Source of the DNA: CAYSYM01 sp964435115
GTDB taxonomy: Bacteria > Chloroflexota > UBA6077 > CF-72
Reading direction: 5' to 3'
Assembly: GCA_964435115.1 (NCBI GenBank)
Contig: CAYSYM010000026.1
Location: 1 to 47,997 of the forward strand
Length of the DNA: 47,997 bases
Below the pieces are notes generated by a model. That model had not been told where the DNA came from and did no database searches. It saw only the letters and a program-made list of their open reading frames with translations. Numbering within the stretch: the first letter of the stretch is position 1; the number at the start of each line of letters is the position of its first letter. The translations under genes and the position numbers were made by a program. Positions 8,047-19,209 of this stretch are shown here, one piece after another.

Positions 8047-8556
8047 CTAGCGAGCGGTCAGGTCGGCTCTCACCCGCGCCATCCGGTAGGCGTCGACGAA
8101 CTGGCCGTCCCGGTAGGCGAAAGCACGGGCGGTGCCCTCCACCTCGAACCCGAGCTTCTCGTAGAGATGGACCGCCGGCGCGTTGTCGGCGTAGACGTCC
8201 AGCTCCAGGCGCGCCAGGTTCAGCCACTTGAACGCGAGGTGAAGCGCTGCCTCCAGGAGCGCCGTGCCGATCCCCCGGCCCTGGTAGGCATCGTGCACGG
8301 CTATGCCGATCCTGCCCACGTGCCTTCGGCGCGGAGGTGGCTCCACATGCAGGCCGACCGAGCCCACCACCCGCCCGTCCACCTCGGCCACCAGGCGGTG
8401 GAGGTCCGCCGTGCGCTGCGCGAGGCGCTCGCGTCGTTCCTCGACCGATCGCCATGGGAGCTGCAGCGTCTCGCGGATCACGCGTGGACACGCGAAGATC
8501 GCCGCTATCGCCTCGGCATCGCCCGGCTCAGCCGCGCGCACGAGCACGTCAGTCAC
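8047..8556 (-). CDS. GNAT-family N-acetyltransferase (YhhY-like)
   Basis: 169 residues starting at GTG with GGAGGG 5 bases upstream. The acetyl-CoA binding signature is QGRGIGTALLEAAL (about 92-105, the Q/R-x-x-G-x-G/A motif), with the C-terminal NAPAVHLYEKLGFEVEG typical of GNAT motif B. The N-terminal FACPRVIRETLQLPW resembles the YhhY group, which acylates free amino acids, but the substrate here cannot be read from sequence. It is a lone gene transcribed divergently from serS. A TATACT box about 140 bases upstream may be its promoter. Confidence 0.85.
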   Translation of the reverse strand: MTDVLVRAAEPGDAEAIAAIFACPRVIRETLQLPWRSVEERRERLAQRTADLHRLVAEVDGRVVGSVGLHVEPPPRRRHVGRIGIAVHDAYQGRGIGTALLEAALHLAFKWLNLARLELDVYADNAPAVHLYEKLGFEVEGTARAFAYRDGQFVDAYRMARVRADLTAR

Positions 8557-8697
8557 GGCTTCCCTCCAGTGGCTCGAACAGCTCGTCGGCGGAGACGAGC
8601 AGCACGCCCTCGGCCTCGGCGCGCGCTCCGCACCCCACGTCTCCTCCAGGCGTCAGCCAACGCGAGCGATCCCGGAACCCGTCCGTGGCGGGAGCCC

Positions 8698-8703
8698 AGT
8701 ATA
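8698..8703 (-). promoter_or_regulatory. Putative -10 box for the acetyltransferase gene
   Basis: Minus-strand TATACT lies in the divergent spacer with serS. No clear -35. An imperfect inverted repeat (CGGCAGTTGGC 8719-8729 / GCCAACCGCCG 8748-8758) lies just upstream of it. Confidence 0.3.
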
Positions 8704-8801
8704 CGCCGCGACCCCCCGCGGCAGTTGGCCGTGTAGCATCGTGTGGCGCCAACCGCCGACTGCCACCGCTTCGGCATCCAGGTCACTGTCGGCCAACCCC
8801 C

Positions 8802-10070
8802 ATGCTGAACCCCGACCTGCTCCGCCGCGACCCTGAGAAGACCCGCGCTGCGCTCGCCCGGCGTGGCGAGGACGCCGTGCGCGCCTTCGACGCGGCGGTG
8901 GTGGCAGACAGCCGCTGGCGTGCCTTGACCGGCGAGGTCGACGAGCTGCGGGCGGAGCGGAACCAGCGCAGCAGCCAGATTCGCAGCCAACCGTCCCCCC
9001 AGCAGCTCACGGAGATGCGCCGCCTGCGCACTCGTCTGGCCGAGGTCGAGCAGCAGCTCCAGGCAGTCGAAGGGGAGCGCGACCAGGCGCTCAAGGCGGT
9101 CCCGAACCTGCCGGACCCGTCCGTGCCCTTCGGCACGGACGAGAGCGAGAACGTCGTGGTGCGGACGTGGGGCCAGCCCCGCGCCTTCGACTTCGAGCCG
9201 CTGCCGCACTGGGAGCTGGGGAAGCGCCTGGCGATCCTCGACCTCGAAGCGGGGGCGCGACTGGCGGGCGCGCGCTTCTACGTCCTCCGCGGCGCCGGAG
9301 CCGGGCTCGAGCGCGCGCTGATCAGCTTCATGCTCGACCTGCACGTGCGCGAGCAGGGCTATACCGAGATCGAGGTGCCCTACCTGGTGCGCGAGGAGAT
9401 CATGCTGGGCTCCGGGCAGCTCCCCAAGTTCGCCGACAACCTCTACCACGACGCCGAGGAGGACCTCTGGCTGATCCCCACCTCCGAGGTGCCGCTGGTC
9501 AACTACTACTACGGCGAGATCATCCCGCCCGCCACGCTGCCGCTCAGACTCACCGCCGCTAGCGCCTGCTTCCGCCGCGAGAAGGTAGCGGCCGGCAAAG
9601 ACATCCGCGGGATCAAGCGCGTGAAGCAATTCAATAAGGTCGAGATGGTGCGCATCGTGGAGCCGGACGACTCGATGCGCCACCTGGACGAGCTGGTGGC
9701 CGACGCGGAGCGGGTGTTCCAGCTCCTCGAGCTGCCGTACCAGGTCGCCATGCTGTGCACGGGCGACCTCGGCTTCGCCATGGCCAAGACGTTCGACATC
9801 AACGTCTGGGCCGCGGGCAGCCAGGAGTGGCTGGAGTGCTCCTCATGCTCGAACGCCAACGACTACCAGGCGCGGCGCGCGAACGTCCGCTTTCGCCGCG
9901 AGGCGGGTGGCAAGACCGAGTACCCGCACACCCTGAATGGGTCTGGCGTCGGGCTGCCACGCACGCTGATCGCCGTGCTTGAAAACAACCAGCAGGGCGA
10001 CGGGTCGGTGGTGATTCCCGAGGTCCTGCGCCCCTACATGGGCAGGCAGGAGCGCATCACGCCACCGTAA
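8802..10070 (+). CDS. serS: Seryl-tRNA synthetase
   Basis: 422 residues, family length. It begins MLNPDLLRRDPEKTRAAL, the standard SerRS start; the open frame upstream to 8337 overlaps the antisense acetyltransferase and is rejected. Residues about 35-100 form the long tRNA-binding coiled coil. The TSEVPLVN block, motif 2 (FRREKVAAGKDIRGIKRVKQFNKVEM) and motif 3 (LPRTLIAVLENNQQGDGSVVIPEVLRPYMG) are present. It charges tRNA-Ser, of which two genes lie at the left end of the window. Confidence 0.97.
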   Translation: MLNPDLLRRDPEKTRAALARRGEDAVRAFDAAVVADSRWRALTGEVDELRAERNQRSSQIRSQPSPQQLTEMRRLRTRLAEVEQQLQAVEGERDQALKAVPNLPDPSVPFGTDESENVVVRTWGQPRAFDFEPLPHWELGKRLAILDLEAGARLAGARFYVLRGAGAGLERALISFMLDLHVREQGYTEIEVPYLVREEIMLGSGQLPKFADNLYHDAEEDLWLIPTSEVPLVNYYYGEIIPPATLPLRLTAASACFRREKVAAGKDIRGIKRVKQFNKVEMVRIVEPDDSMRHLDELVADAERVFQLLELPYQVAMLCTGDLGFAMAKTFDINVWAAGSQEWLECSSCSNANDYQARRANVRFRREAGGKTEYPHTLNGSGVGLPRTLIAVLENNQQGDGSVVIPEVLRPYMGRQERITPP

Positions 10071-10193
10071 GGGGTACACCCGCGGCGTGGTGCGCTGTTC
10101 GGCCCCCAGTGGCCGAGGCCCCGCTCGCCTGGCGCGCCAGACCCTTCGGCGACGCCCACCGGGAGGGCGGCTGCCGTTCCTCCCGCTACCTCG

Positions 10194-10202
10194 TGCTACC
10201 CT
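10194..10202 (+). promoter_or_regulatory. Extended -10 of glyS, 10 nt from the ATG
   Basis: TGCTACCCT is followed by exactly 10 bases and then the glyS ATG. No Shine-Dalgarno fits between, so the transcript is probably leaderless or nearly so. alaS has the same arrangement. Confidence 0.5.
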
Positions 10203-10212
10203 CAACGTCACG

Positions 10213-11577
10213 ATGACCGCCGATGCCATCGCGGACCGCGCGCCCACCACCACCCACCCGCAGGTCCACGACCTGCAGAAGATCGTCGCCCTCGCCAAGC
10301 GGCGTGGGTTCGTGTACCCGAGCGCCGAGATTTACGGCGGGTTCGCCAACGCCTGGGACTACGGGCCGCTCGGCGCTCTACTGAAGCTGAACGTCAAGCT
10401 GGCCTGGATCCGCGCCAACGTGCAGCTCCGCGACGACGTGGAGCTGGTGCAGGCGGCGATCATCACGGCGCCCCAGGTGTGGAAGGCGTCCGGCCACGTC
10501 GACACCTTCGCCGACCCGCTGGTGGATTGTCTCGGCGAGTGCAAGCGGCGCTACCGAGCGGACCAAATCGAGGGCGACCGCTGCCCGACGTGTCACGGGC
10601 CGCTATCGGAGGCACGCCCGTTCAACCTGATGTTCAAGACGTACGTTGGGCCGGTCGAAGACGAGGCGGGGCTGGCCTACCTGCGGCCCGAGACAGCGCA
10701 GGGCATGTTCGTCAACTTCAAGAACGTCGCCATCTCCATGCGCCGCAAGCTCCCGTTCGGCATCGCACAGGTGGGGAAGTCGTTCCGGAACGAGATCACG
10801 CCTGGCAACTTCATCTTCCGCACGCGCGAGTTCGAGCAGATGGAGCTGGAGTACTTCGTGAAGCCGGGCACGGACGAGGCGTGGTTCGAGCATTGGGTCG
10901 ACCAGCGCGAGCGGTGGTTCCTGGACCTCGGGCTGCGCCGGGAGCACCTGCGCCGCTACGAGACGCCGAGGGAGGAGCTGGCCCACTACTCCAAGCGCAC
11001 GGTCGACCTCCAGTACCACTTCCCGTTCGGCAAGGGCTGGGAAGAGTTGGAGGGCATCGCCAACCGTGGCGACTACGACCTGGCCCAGCACGAGACCTTC
11101 AGCGGCGAGACGCTGGCGGTCTTCGACGAGGAGACGCGCACCCACGTGCGGCCGTACGTCGTCGAGCCGGCCCTCGGCGTGGACCGCGCCGCGCTCGTCT
11201 TTCTGCTCGACGCCTACGACGAACAGGTGCTGGATCCGGCCAGGAACGACGTCCGGACTGTGCTCCACCTCCACCCGACGCTCGCGCCGTACAAGGTGGC
11301 CGTACTGCCGCTCTCCAGGAAGCCCGAGCTGGCCCGCGTCGCGCAGGAGGTCTACCAGGAGCTGCGTCGGCGCTGGATGGTCGTCTACGACACCGCGAGT
11401 GGCATCGGGAAGGCCTACCGGCGGCAGGACGAGATCGGCACCCCCTACTGCGTGACCGTGGACTTCCAGAGCCTCGAGGACCGTGCAGCGACGATCCGAG
11501 ACCGCGACAGCATGGAGCAGGTCCGGGTCCCGATCGCCGACCTGCGCCACTGGCTCGCGGATCACCTGGAGCCATAA
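10213..11577 (+). CDS. glyS: Glycyl-tRNA synthetase, dimeric (alpha2) type
   Basis: 454 residues from the ATG at 10213; the 42 open codons upstream are GC-rich non-coding. It is the eukaryotic/archaeal-like alpha2 form rather than the alpha2-beta2 GlyQ/GlyS form. It begins LQKIVALAKRRGFVYPSAEIYGG...WDYGPLG, has a zinc knuckle (CLGECKRRYRADQ ... CPTCHG, about 106-133), motif 2 (GKSFRNEITPGNFIFRTREFEQMELEYF) and a C-terminal HGTP anticodon domain (APYKVAVLPLSRKPELA). No T-box or other synthetase leader is visible. Confidence 0.97.
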   Translation: MTADAIADRAPTTTHPQVHDLQKIVALAKRRGFVYPSAEIYGGFANAWDYGPLGALLKLNVKLAWIRANVQLRDDVELVQAAIITAPQVWKASGHVDTFADPLVDCLGECKRRYRADQIEGDRCPTCHGPLSEARPFNLMFKTYVGPVEDEAGLAYLRPETAQGMFVNFKNVAISMRRKLPFGIAQVGKSFRNEITPGNFIFRTREFEQMELEYFVKPGTDEAWFEHWVDQRERWFLDLGLRREHLRRYETPREELAHYSKRTVDLQYHFPFGKGWEELEGIANRGDYDLAQHETFSGETLAVFDEETRTHVRPYVVEPALGVDRAALVFLLDAYDEQVLDPARNDVRTVLHLHPTLAPYKVAVLPLSRKPELARVAQEVYQELRRRWMVVYDTASGIGKAYRRQDEIGTPYCVTVDFQSLEDRAATIRDRDSMEQVRVPIADLRHWLADHLEP

Positions 11578-11596
11578 GGATCACCACCGAACGCGA

Positions 11597-11602
11597 TAAA
11601 CT
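11597..11602 (+). promoter_or_regulatory. Putative -10 box of ppdK
   Basis: TAAACT, 53 bases before the ppdK ATG, lies in an AT-richer patch just after the glyS stop. The -35 is not recognisable. Confidence 0.35.
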
Positions 11603-11655
11603 AGAGTAATGGCTGGGGCGAGGGCCCTGGCGCACGCGCAAAGGAGACGCGCCTC

Positions 11656-14397
11656 ATGGCACTAGACGTAACGAGCACGCCTTCATCGGCCCGGGCGAGC
11701 GGCGCGGCCGCGCAGTGGGTGTATCTCGCGGAGGTGGCGCCAGCCGCGAACAAGGATCTCCTGGGTGGCAAGGGGGCAGGGCTCGCCGCCATGACGCAGG
11801 CCGGCCTCCCGGTCCCGCCGGCGTTCACCATCACCACGGCGGCCTGCAACGCATTCCAGGCGAGCGGGGAGTTCCCGCCCGGCCTGTGGGAGGAGACGCT
11901 GGCGGCGCTACGGAGCATCGAGGAGAAGACTGGCAAGAAGCTGGGCGACCCGGCCAACCCGCTGCTGGTCTCGGTGCGCTCCGGCGCGAAGTTCTCCATG
12001 CCGGGCATGATGGATACCGTGCTCAACCTCGGGCTGAACGACTCGACGGTTCAGGGCCTGGCGCGCCAGACCAGGAACGAACGCTTCGCCTGGGACGCCT
12101 ACCGCCGCTTCGTCCAGATGTTCGGGCACATCGTGCTGGGCGTCTCGGGCGAGCAGCTGGACCACGTCTTCGAGGCAGCCAAGCGGCGCGCGGGCGCCAG
12201 GCAGGACACCGACCTCGGTGCCGAGCAGCTTCGCGCGGTCACCAGCGAGCTGAAGGAGCTCGTGCAGCGCGAGACGGGCCGGCCGTTCCCGACCGACGTC
12301 TACGAGCAGCTCCGTCTCGCCATCGTGGCCGTGTTCAGGTCCTGGATGGGTAAGCGCGCGGTCGACTATCGCAACGAGTTCAAGATCCCACACGACCTGG
12401 GCACGGCGGTGAACGTGGTGGCGATGGTGTTCGGGAACATGGGTGAGGACTCGGGAACCGGCGTCGCGTTCACGCGCAACCCGTCCACGGGCGAGAAGGC
12501 GCTCTTCGGCGAATTCCTCCCGAACGCCCAGGGCGAGGACGTGGTCGCGGGCATCCGCACCCCGCTGGACATCGCCCGCATGCGCGACGTCTGGCCGGAG
12601 GTGTACGCCGAGTTCCAGGAGATCGCGGACCGCCTCGAACGCACCTACCGGGATGCCCAGGACCTAGAGTTCACCGTCGAGCGCGGCCGGCTGTACATGC
12701 TGCAGACGCGCAACGCCAAGCGCACGGCCAGGGCGGCGGTGGTGATGGCGGTGCAGATGGTCCAGGAAGGGCTGATTACGAAGGAGGAGGCGCTCAAGCG
12801 AGTGGAGCCGAGCCAGGTGCAGCAGCTCCTCGTGCCGCAGTTCGACCCGGAGGCACGCTCGAAGGCGAGCTCCCTGCTCGGGCGCGGCCTGGCGGCCTCG
12901 CCGGGCGCAGCGGTCGGCAAGCTCGTGTTCGACCCCGACCGGGCGGAGCAGCTGGCGAACGGCGGCGAACCCGTCATCCTGGCGCGTCGGGAGACATCGC
13001 CCGAGGACTTCCACGGGATGGCGCGTGCGGTGGGGATCCTCACTTCGCGTGGCGGCATGACCAGCCACGCGGCCGTGGTGGCACGGCAGATGGGCAAGCC
13101 GTGCGTCGCGGGCGCCGAGGAGATCGAGATCGACGTCGCGGCGCGGAAGCTCTCCGCGAACGGGACCACCCTGGTCGAGGGCGACTGGGTGTCGCTCGAC
13201 GCGACGCTGGGCGAGGTCTACGGCGGCCGGATCCCGACGGTCGCGCCGGACATCCACCGCGACCAGGAGCTGGCGACGCTGTTGGCCTGGGCTGACGAGG
13301 TGCGCGAGATTGGCGTGAAGGCGAACGCCGATACGCCCGAGGAAGCGAGGCGCGCCCGCGACCTCGGCGCGGAAGGCATCGGTCTCTGCCGCACCGAGCA
13401 CATGTTCCGCGAGGAAGGCCGGCCGCCCTACGTGCAGGCAATGATCCTGGCGGCGCCCGAGGCGAAGCGTGGCAACGCCGATGCCCGACGCGAGTACGAG
13501 GCGGCGCTCGCCACGCTGGGCGAGTTCCAGACCGGCGACTTCTCCGGGATCCTCGAGGCGATGGATGGCCTGCCGGTCATCATCCGTCTCATCGACCCGC
13601 CGCTCCACGAGTTCCTCCCCAAGCATGACCGGCTGCTGGTCGAGGTCACGGAGGCGAAGGCGCAGGGCGAGGCCGGGCCCGAGGTAGCCGAGAAGGAGCG
13701 CCTCCTCCACGCTGTCGAGCAGCTCCACGAGCAGAACCCGATGCTGGGCCTGCGGGGCTGCCGCCTGGGGATCCTCTTCCCGGAGATCGTCCAGATGCAG
13801 GTCCGCGCGATCGCGGAGGCGGCGGCCAGGCTGAAGAAGGCGGGGAACAACCCCATCCCGGAGATCATGATTCCGCTGGTGGGCACGCGCCAGGAGATGG
13901 CGCTCGAGCGTGAGCGGCTGGAGGCGGTGGTCAAGGAGGTCTTCGACAGAGCTGGCGTGGACGTGGCGTACAAGATCGGCACGATGGTCGAGGTGCCGCG
14001 TGCATGCCTCGTAGCCGATCAGCTTGCCGAGACGGCCGAATTCTTCAGCTTCGGGACTAATGACCTGACGCAGACGACGTACGGGTACTCCCGCGACGAT
14101 GCCGAGGGCAAGTTCCTTGGCTTCTACCTCGAGCAGAAGATCCTGCCGTTCAACCCCTTCGAGTCGATCGACCGCGAGGGCGTGGGCGAGCTGATGCGGA
14201 CCGGCCTGCGGCTCGGCCGCCGCCAGCGGCCGGATCTGGAGGTCGGCATCTGTGGCGAGCACGGCGGGGACCCCGCCTCGGTCCACTTCTGCGCCGAGCT
14301 CGGCCTCGACTACGTGAGCTGCGCCCCGGGGCGCGTGCCTGTGGCGAGACTGGCGGGCGCCCACGCGGCGCTCGGCTACAGCCCGGAGGATCGCTAG
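11656..14397 (+). CDS. ppdK: Pyruvate, phosphate dikinase
   Basis: Interconverts pyruvate, ATP and phosphate with PEP, AMP and pyrophosphate. 913 residues; AGGAGA sits 8 bases before the ATG. The N-terminal ATP-grasp domain has LLGGKGAGLAAM, LVSVRSGAKFSMPGMMDTVLNLG and EDSGTGVAFTRNPSTG. The swivelling phosphohistidine domain has GGMTSHAAVVAR with catalytic His471. The C-terminal PEP/pyruvate barrel has GIGLCRTEHMF, GICGEHGGDP and the active-site Cys889 in VSCAPGRVP. The usual text there is SCSPFRVP, so Ser and Phe next to the Cys are replaced by Ala and Gly. It stands alone between glyS and dgt. Confidence 0.96.
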   Translation: MALDVTSTPSSARASGAAAQWVYLAEVAPAANKDLLGGKGAGLAAMTQAGLPVPPAFTITTAACNAFQASGEFPPGLWEETLAALRSIEEKTGKKLGDPANPLLVSVRSGAKFSMPGMMDTVLNLGLNDSTVQGLARQTRNERFAWDAYRRFVQMFGHIVLGVSGEQLDHVFEAAKRRAGARQDTDLGAEQLRAVTSELKELVQRETGRPFPTDVYEQLRLAIVAVFRSWMGKRAVDYRNEFKIPHDLGTAVNVVAMVFGNMGEDSGTGVAFTRNPSTGEKALFGEFLPNAQGEDVVAGIRTPLDIARMRDVWPEVYAEFQEIADRLERTYRDAQDLEFTVERGRLYMLQTRNAKRTARAAVVMAVQMVQEGLITKEEALKRVEPSQVQQLLVPQFDPEARSKASSLLGRGLAASPGAAVGKLVFDPDRAEQLANGGEPVILARRETSPEDFHGMARAVGILTSRGGMTSHAAVVARQMGKPCVAGAEEIEIDVAARKLSANGTTLVEGDWVSLDATLGEVYGGRIPTVAPDIHRDQELATLLAWADEVREIGVKANADTPEEARRARDLGAEGIGLCRTEHMFREEGRPPYVQAMILAAPEAKRGNADARREYEAALATLGEFQTGDFSGILEAMDGLPVIIRLIDPPLHEFLPKHDRLLVEVTEAKAQGEAGPEVAEKERLLHAVEQLHEQNPMLGLRGCRLGILFPEIVQMQVRAIAEAAARLKKAGNNPIPEIMIPLVGTRQEMALERERLEAVVKEVFDRAGVDVAYKIGTMVEVPRACLVADQLAETAEFFSFGTNDLTQTTYGYSRDDAEGKFLGFYLEQKILPFNPFESIDREGVGELMRTGLRLGRRQRPDLEVGICGEHGGDPASVHFCAELGLDYVSCAPGRVPVARLAGAHAALGYSPEDR

Positions 14398-14654
14398 GCG
14401 CCACGCACGCCCCGCGGGCAGGGGAGCGCCCGGGCCCGACTCCGTGGCGGGGTGCGGCAGGGCCATGCGGTGTTCCCCCACCCCGAGCCCACTCCCCGAG
14501 GCGGGGGAGCGACGTTGCTTCTCTCGGGGCCGACACGCCCAGACCCGCACGGAGAACGAAGGACTGAGGGGGCAGCTCAGCACGGGAAGCCCCTGGGGGT
14601 GCTGCCCCTAGGATTGCAGTACGCTGTCTCGGGGCGCACGCCCCCATCCGTGCC
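14398..14654. other. ppdK-dgt spacer with a GC hairpin
   Basis: No credible gene in these 257 bases. GGGGCAGC (14569-14576) pairs with GCTGCCCC (14601-14608) across a 24-base loop. A TACGCT box (14620-14625) lies 29 bases before the dgt GTG and may be its -10. The one open frame on the plus strand (14452-14658) is Pro/Gly-rich with no family character. Confidence 0.35.
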
Positions 14655-15791
14655 GTGACCCACGACCCGCGATCCACGGCTTCCAGCTCCTTCGACTGGG
14701 CGGCCCGCTCGCACCCCGAGGTACGCGCGCGACTGGAGCAGCGCGAACTCCAACTCTCCAAGTTCGCCGCCCGCTCGCCAACCAGAGCCGGGCGCGACCA
14801 GCCCGAGGCCGACGATCCGATGCGCACGGCGTTCCAGGTAGATCGCGACCGGATCGTCCACTCCAAGGCGTTCCGCCGGTTGAAGCACAAGACGCAGGTT
14901 TTCATTGCCCCGCTCGGCGACCACTACCGCACGCGGCTCACTCACACCATGGAGGTGATGCAGGTGGCCCGCTCGATCGCACGGGCGCTGAACCTCAACG
15001 AAGACCTGGCCGAGGCGATCTCCCTGGGCCACGACCTGGGGCACACGCCGTTCGGCCACGCGGGCGAAACCGGCCTCGCCCAGGTGCTACCGTGGGGCTT
15101 CCGCCACAACGAGCAGAGCGTGCGCGTCGTGGAAGTGATCGAGAAGGAGGGACGCGGGCTGAACCTGACCCGAGAGGTGCGCGACGGCATTCTGAAGCAC
15201 TCCAAGCTGCGGGAGAGCATTGCTGCTGAGGGCTGGGGAATCGCCGAGACGCTCGAGGGCCAGATCGTCAAGGTCGCGGACAGTCTGGCGTACTTGAACC
15301 ACGACATCGACGACGCGATCCGGGCGGGCATCATCGCCATCGACGACCTCCCGCCGGCGGCCAACGAGGTGTTCGGGACGACCTCTGGCTCACGCATCAC
15401 GGCCTTCGTGACGGACGTGGTGGACTACAACTGGCGGGTCGCCGTGGGGCAGGGCGCGAGCTGGCGCGACGCCGTGGGGAACGGCACGGCGATCGCCATG
15501 AGTCCGGACGTCCTCGCCGTGGTCGACGAGCTGCGGGCGTTCATGTTTGACCGCGTGTACACGGACTCGGCGGCCAAGGAAGACGACCCCAAGACCCACT
15601 TCGTCATCCACTGCCTGTTCGACTACTTCACCCGGCATGCCGACCAGATGCCCGCGGAGTGGGCGGCGAACCCGCGCGACGAGCCCATTGAACGGCGGGT
15701 AGCCGACTACATCGCGGGCATGACCGACCGGTACGCGGTGCAGGTCTTCCAGCGGCTGTACGTACCCCAGCAGTGGGCTGTCCTCAGCTGA
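14655..15791 (+). CDS. dgt: dGTPase-like HD-domain triphosphohydrolase
   Basis: 378 residues starting at GTG. HD-superfamily metal site: RLTHTMEVMQVAR supplies the first His, GHDLGHTPFGHAGE the HD pair, and YLNHDIDDA the distal Asp. The conserved FQVDRDRIVHSKAFRRLKHKTQVF block marks the deoxyguanosinetriphosphate triphosphohydrolase-like family, which splits dNTPs into deoxynucleoside plus triphosphate. It may regulate dNTP pools; it lies just before primase. The start could be somewhat further in, since the first 45 residues are poorly conserved in the family. Confidence 0.93.
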   Translation: MTHDPRSTASSSFDWAARSHPEVRARLEQRELQLSKFAARSPTRAGRDQPEADDPMRTAFQVDRDRIVHSKAFRRLKHKTQVFIAPLGDHYRTRLTHTMEVMQVARSIARALNLNEDLAEAISLGHDLGHTPFGHAGETGLAQVLPWGFRHNEQSVRVVEVIEKEGRGLNLTREVRDGILKHSKLRESIAAEGWGIAETLEGQIVKVADSLAYLNHDIDDAIRAGIIAIDDLPPAANEVFGTTSGSRITAFVTDVVDYNWRVAVGQGASWRDAVGNGTAIAMSPDVLAVVDELRAFMFDRVYTDSAAKEDDPKTHFVIHCLFDYFTRHADQMPAEWAANPRDEPIERRVADYIAGMTDRYAVQVFQRLYVPQQWAVLS

Positions 15792-15853
15792 CCGGTGGGA
15801 TCCGGGTGCCTCTTGTGCCCGCACTGCAAGCCTCCTAACGTTCAGGTACCCGG

Positions 15854-17733
15854 ATGAGCAGCGTTACCGACGAGATCAAGGCGCGCATCGACCTGGTCGA
15901 GCTGATCGGCCGGTCGGTGGGGCTGCGCAAGTCCGGGTCGAGCTTCAAAGGGCTGTGCCCGTTCCACCAGGAGAAGACGCCCTCGTTCCACGTCTTTCCG
16001 CACAGCCACACGTTCGTGTGCTTCGGCTGTGGCAAGAAGGGCACCGCCTTCGACTGGCTGATGGAGCGGGAGCACCTCGAGTTCGGCGAGGCGCTGCGCA
16101 CCCTGGCGCAGGTGACGGGCGTCGAGCTGCCGACGCGCCGGGACCCCGCGCAGGACGAAACGGCCCAGCGGCTGTACCAGGCGCTCGCTCAGGCGCAGCT
16201 CTTCTACCAGGGGCTCCTGCACGGCGCCGCCGGGGCTGCGGCCCGACGCTACCTGGCAGGCCGCGGCGTGGCCGAGGCCACCATGGCGCAGTTCGGCCTG
16301 GGGTACGCGCCTGGCGGCAGCAGTCTCCTGCGCTACCTCAGGGACGCGGGGTTCTCCGACGCGGAGCTGGTAGCCGCCGGGCTGCTCTCGATCGCCGCCG
16401 ACGGCCGCCACTTCGACTTCTTCCGCGAACGGGTGCTCTTCCCCATCCGTGACGCGCAGGGACGGACGATCGCCTTCGGCGGCCGCGCGCTCGACGCGGG
16501 GACCACGCCGAAGTACCTCAACTCACGCGATACGCTGCTGTTCCACAAGCAGGACACCCTGTTCGGGCTGGACCTCGCGCGGCGGGCCATCGCCCAGGAG
16601 CGGCGCGCGGTAATCGTCGAGGGGTACATGGACGCGCTGATGGCGCACCAGCACGGGTACCACAACGTGGTGGCGACCCTGGGGACGGCGGTGACCGAGC
16701 GGCACCTGGCGCAGCTCCGGCGGGTTGCGGACGAGATCGTGCTGGCGTTGGACAGCGACGAGGCGGGGCAGGCGGCCACCTGGCGGGCGCTGCAGGTGGC
16801 GGAGCAGGGCCTGCGCTCGGGGCTGACCCCCGTGGTGGGGCCCAACCGCCGCCAGCGGCAGCTCGTGGCCGACCGAGGCGCGGAGCTGAAGGTGCTCACG
16901 CTGCCGACCGCCAAGGACCCGGACGAGCTCATCCGGGCGGACCCGTCCGCCTGGGCGAGCCTGGTCCAGGGTGCCCAGCCAGTTATAGACTTCGTCCTCG
17001 CCCGGCTCGGGGATCGGCACGATCTCTCGAGCGCGCGGGGGAAAGCGGAGGCGGCGGACGACGTAGCCGAGCTGGTGGCCGGCGTCGCCAACCCGATCGA
17101 GCAGGCGCACTATGTGCAGCGGGTGGCGCAGCTCCTGCACGTGGAGGAGCAGGCGGTCCGTCGAGCGCTGCGGGGCAGGCGGCGGAGCCTCCGCCGGGAG
17201 CGTGTCGTCCCGGCGGCCGGGGGAGCGGGCGAAGGTGGCGAGCCGGCGCCCGAAGCGGAGGAGGACCGGGTGGACCAATACGCGCTCGCATTGCTGCTCC
17301 GGGTTCGTCGCGATGGCGTGCAAGAGACGGGCGCCGCGGCCCTGCCGCGCGCCGAGGAGTTCGCGCTCGCGCAGAGCCGCGCCCTGTTCCGGGTGCTCGC
17401 CGCGCATCCCGAGGCGCGCGATGCCGAGGACCTCCGGGCACAGCTCTCGGATCCGCTCCTCGCCCACCTGGATCGGGTCGAGCGCTTCCGGCCAGACGTG
17501 GATCGGCTGGCGCCCCGCGACGCGCTGCAGGAGCTGGAGCGGGTGGCCCTGCGCATGCACGTGCGCGCCCTGCTGGCGCGCAAGGGTCAGATCCACGTGC
17601 TGCTGCGCGAGGCGGACGCCCAGGGCGAGCAGCAGCGCTGGGAGCAGCAGCTCTCCGAGCTGGCGCGTGAGTTGAGCGCGACTGAGGAACGGCTGGCGGA
17701 GACCGAGCGTCAGGCGGCGCCGGCGGGGGCGCG

Positions 17734-17737
<4 letters not shown>
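15854..17737 (+). CDS. dnaG: DNA primase
   Basis: 627 residues. An N-terminal CHC2 zinc finger uses Cys35, His38, Cys56 and Cys59 (CPFHQEKTPSF ... FVCFGCGKKG). The TOPRIM catalytic core has VEGYMD with Glu256 and LALDSDEAGQ with Asp300/Asp302. An Arg/Glu-rich linker (about 440-475) leads to a helical C-terminal helicase-interaction domain. Its last codons overlap the GTG of rpoD (GTGA), the conserved dnaG-rpoD macromolecular-synthesis arrangement; the rpsU gene often found ahead of dnaG is absent, with dgt in its place. Confidence 0.97.
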
Positions 17738-19194
<1,457 letters not shown>

Positions 19195-19209
19195 CAGCCG
19201 TGTGAGCTG

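Noticed and set aside
8549..8752. 67-codon open frame on the minus strand overlapping the start of the acetyltransferase gene
   Set aside because: TTG start without a Shine-Dalgarno, begins upstream of the likely promoter, and no family character; most likely leader sequence.
12664..14583. 639-codon open frame antisense to ppdK
   Set aside because: Shadow of the PPDK gene, low-information composition, no RBS or motif.
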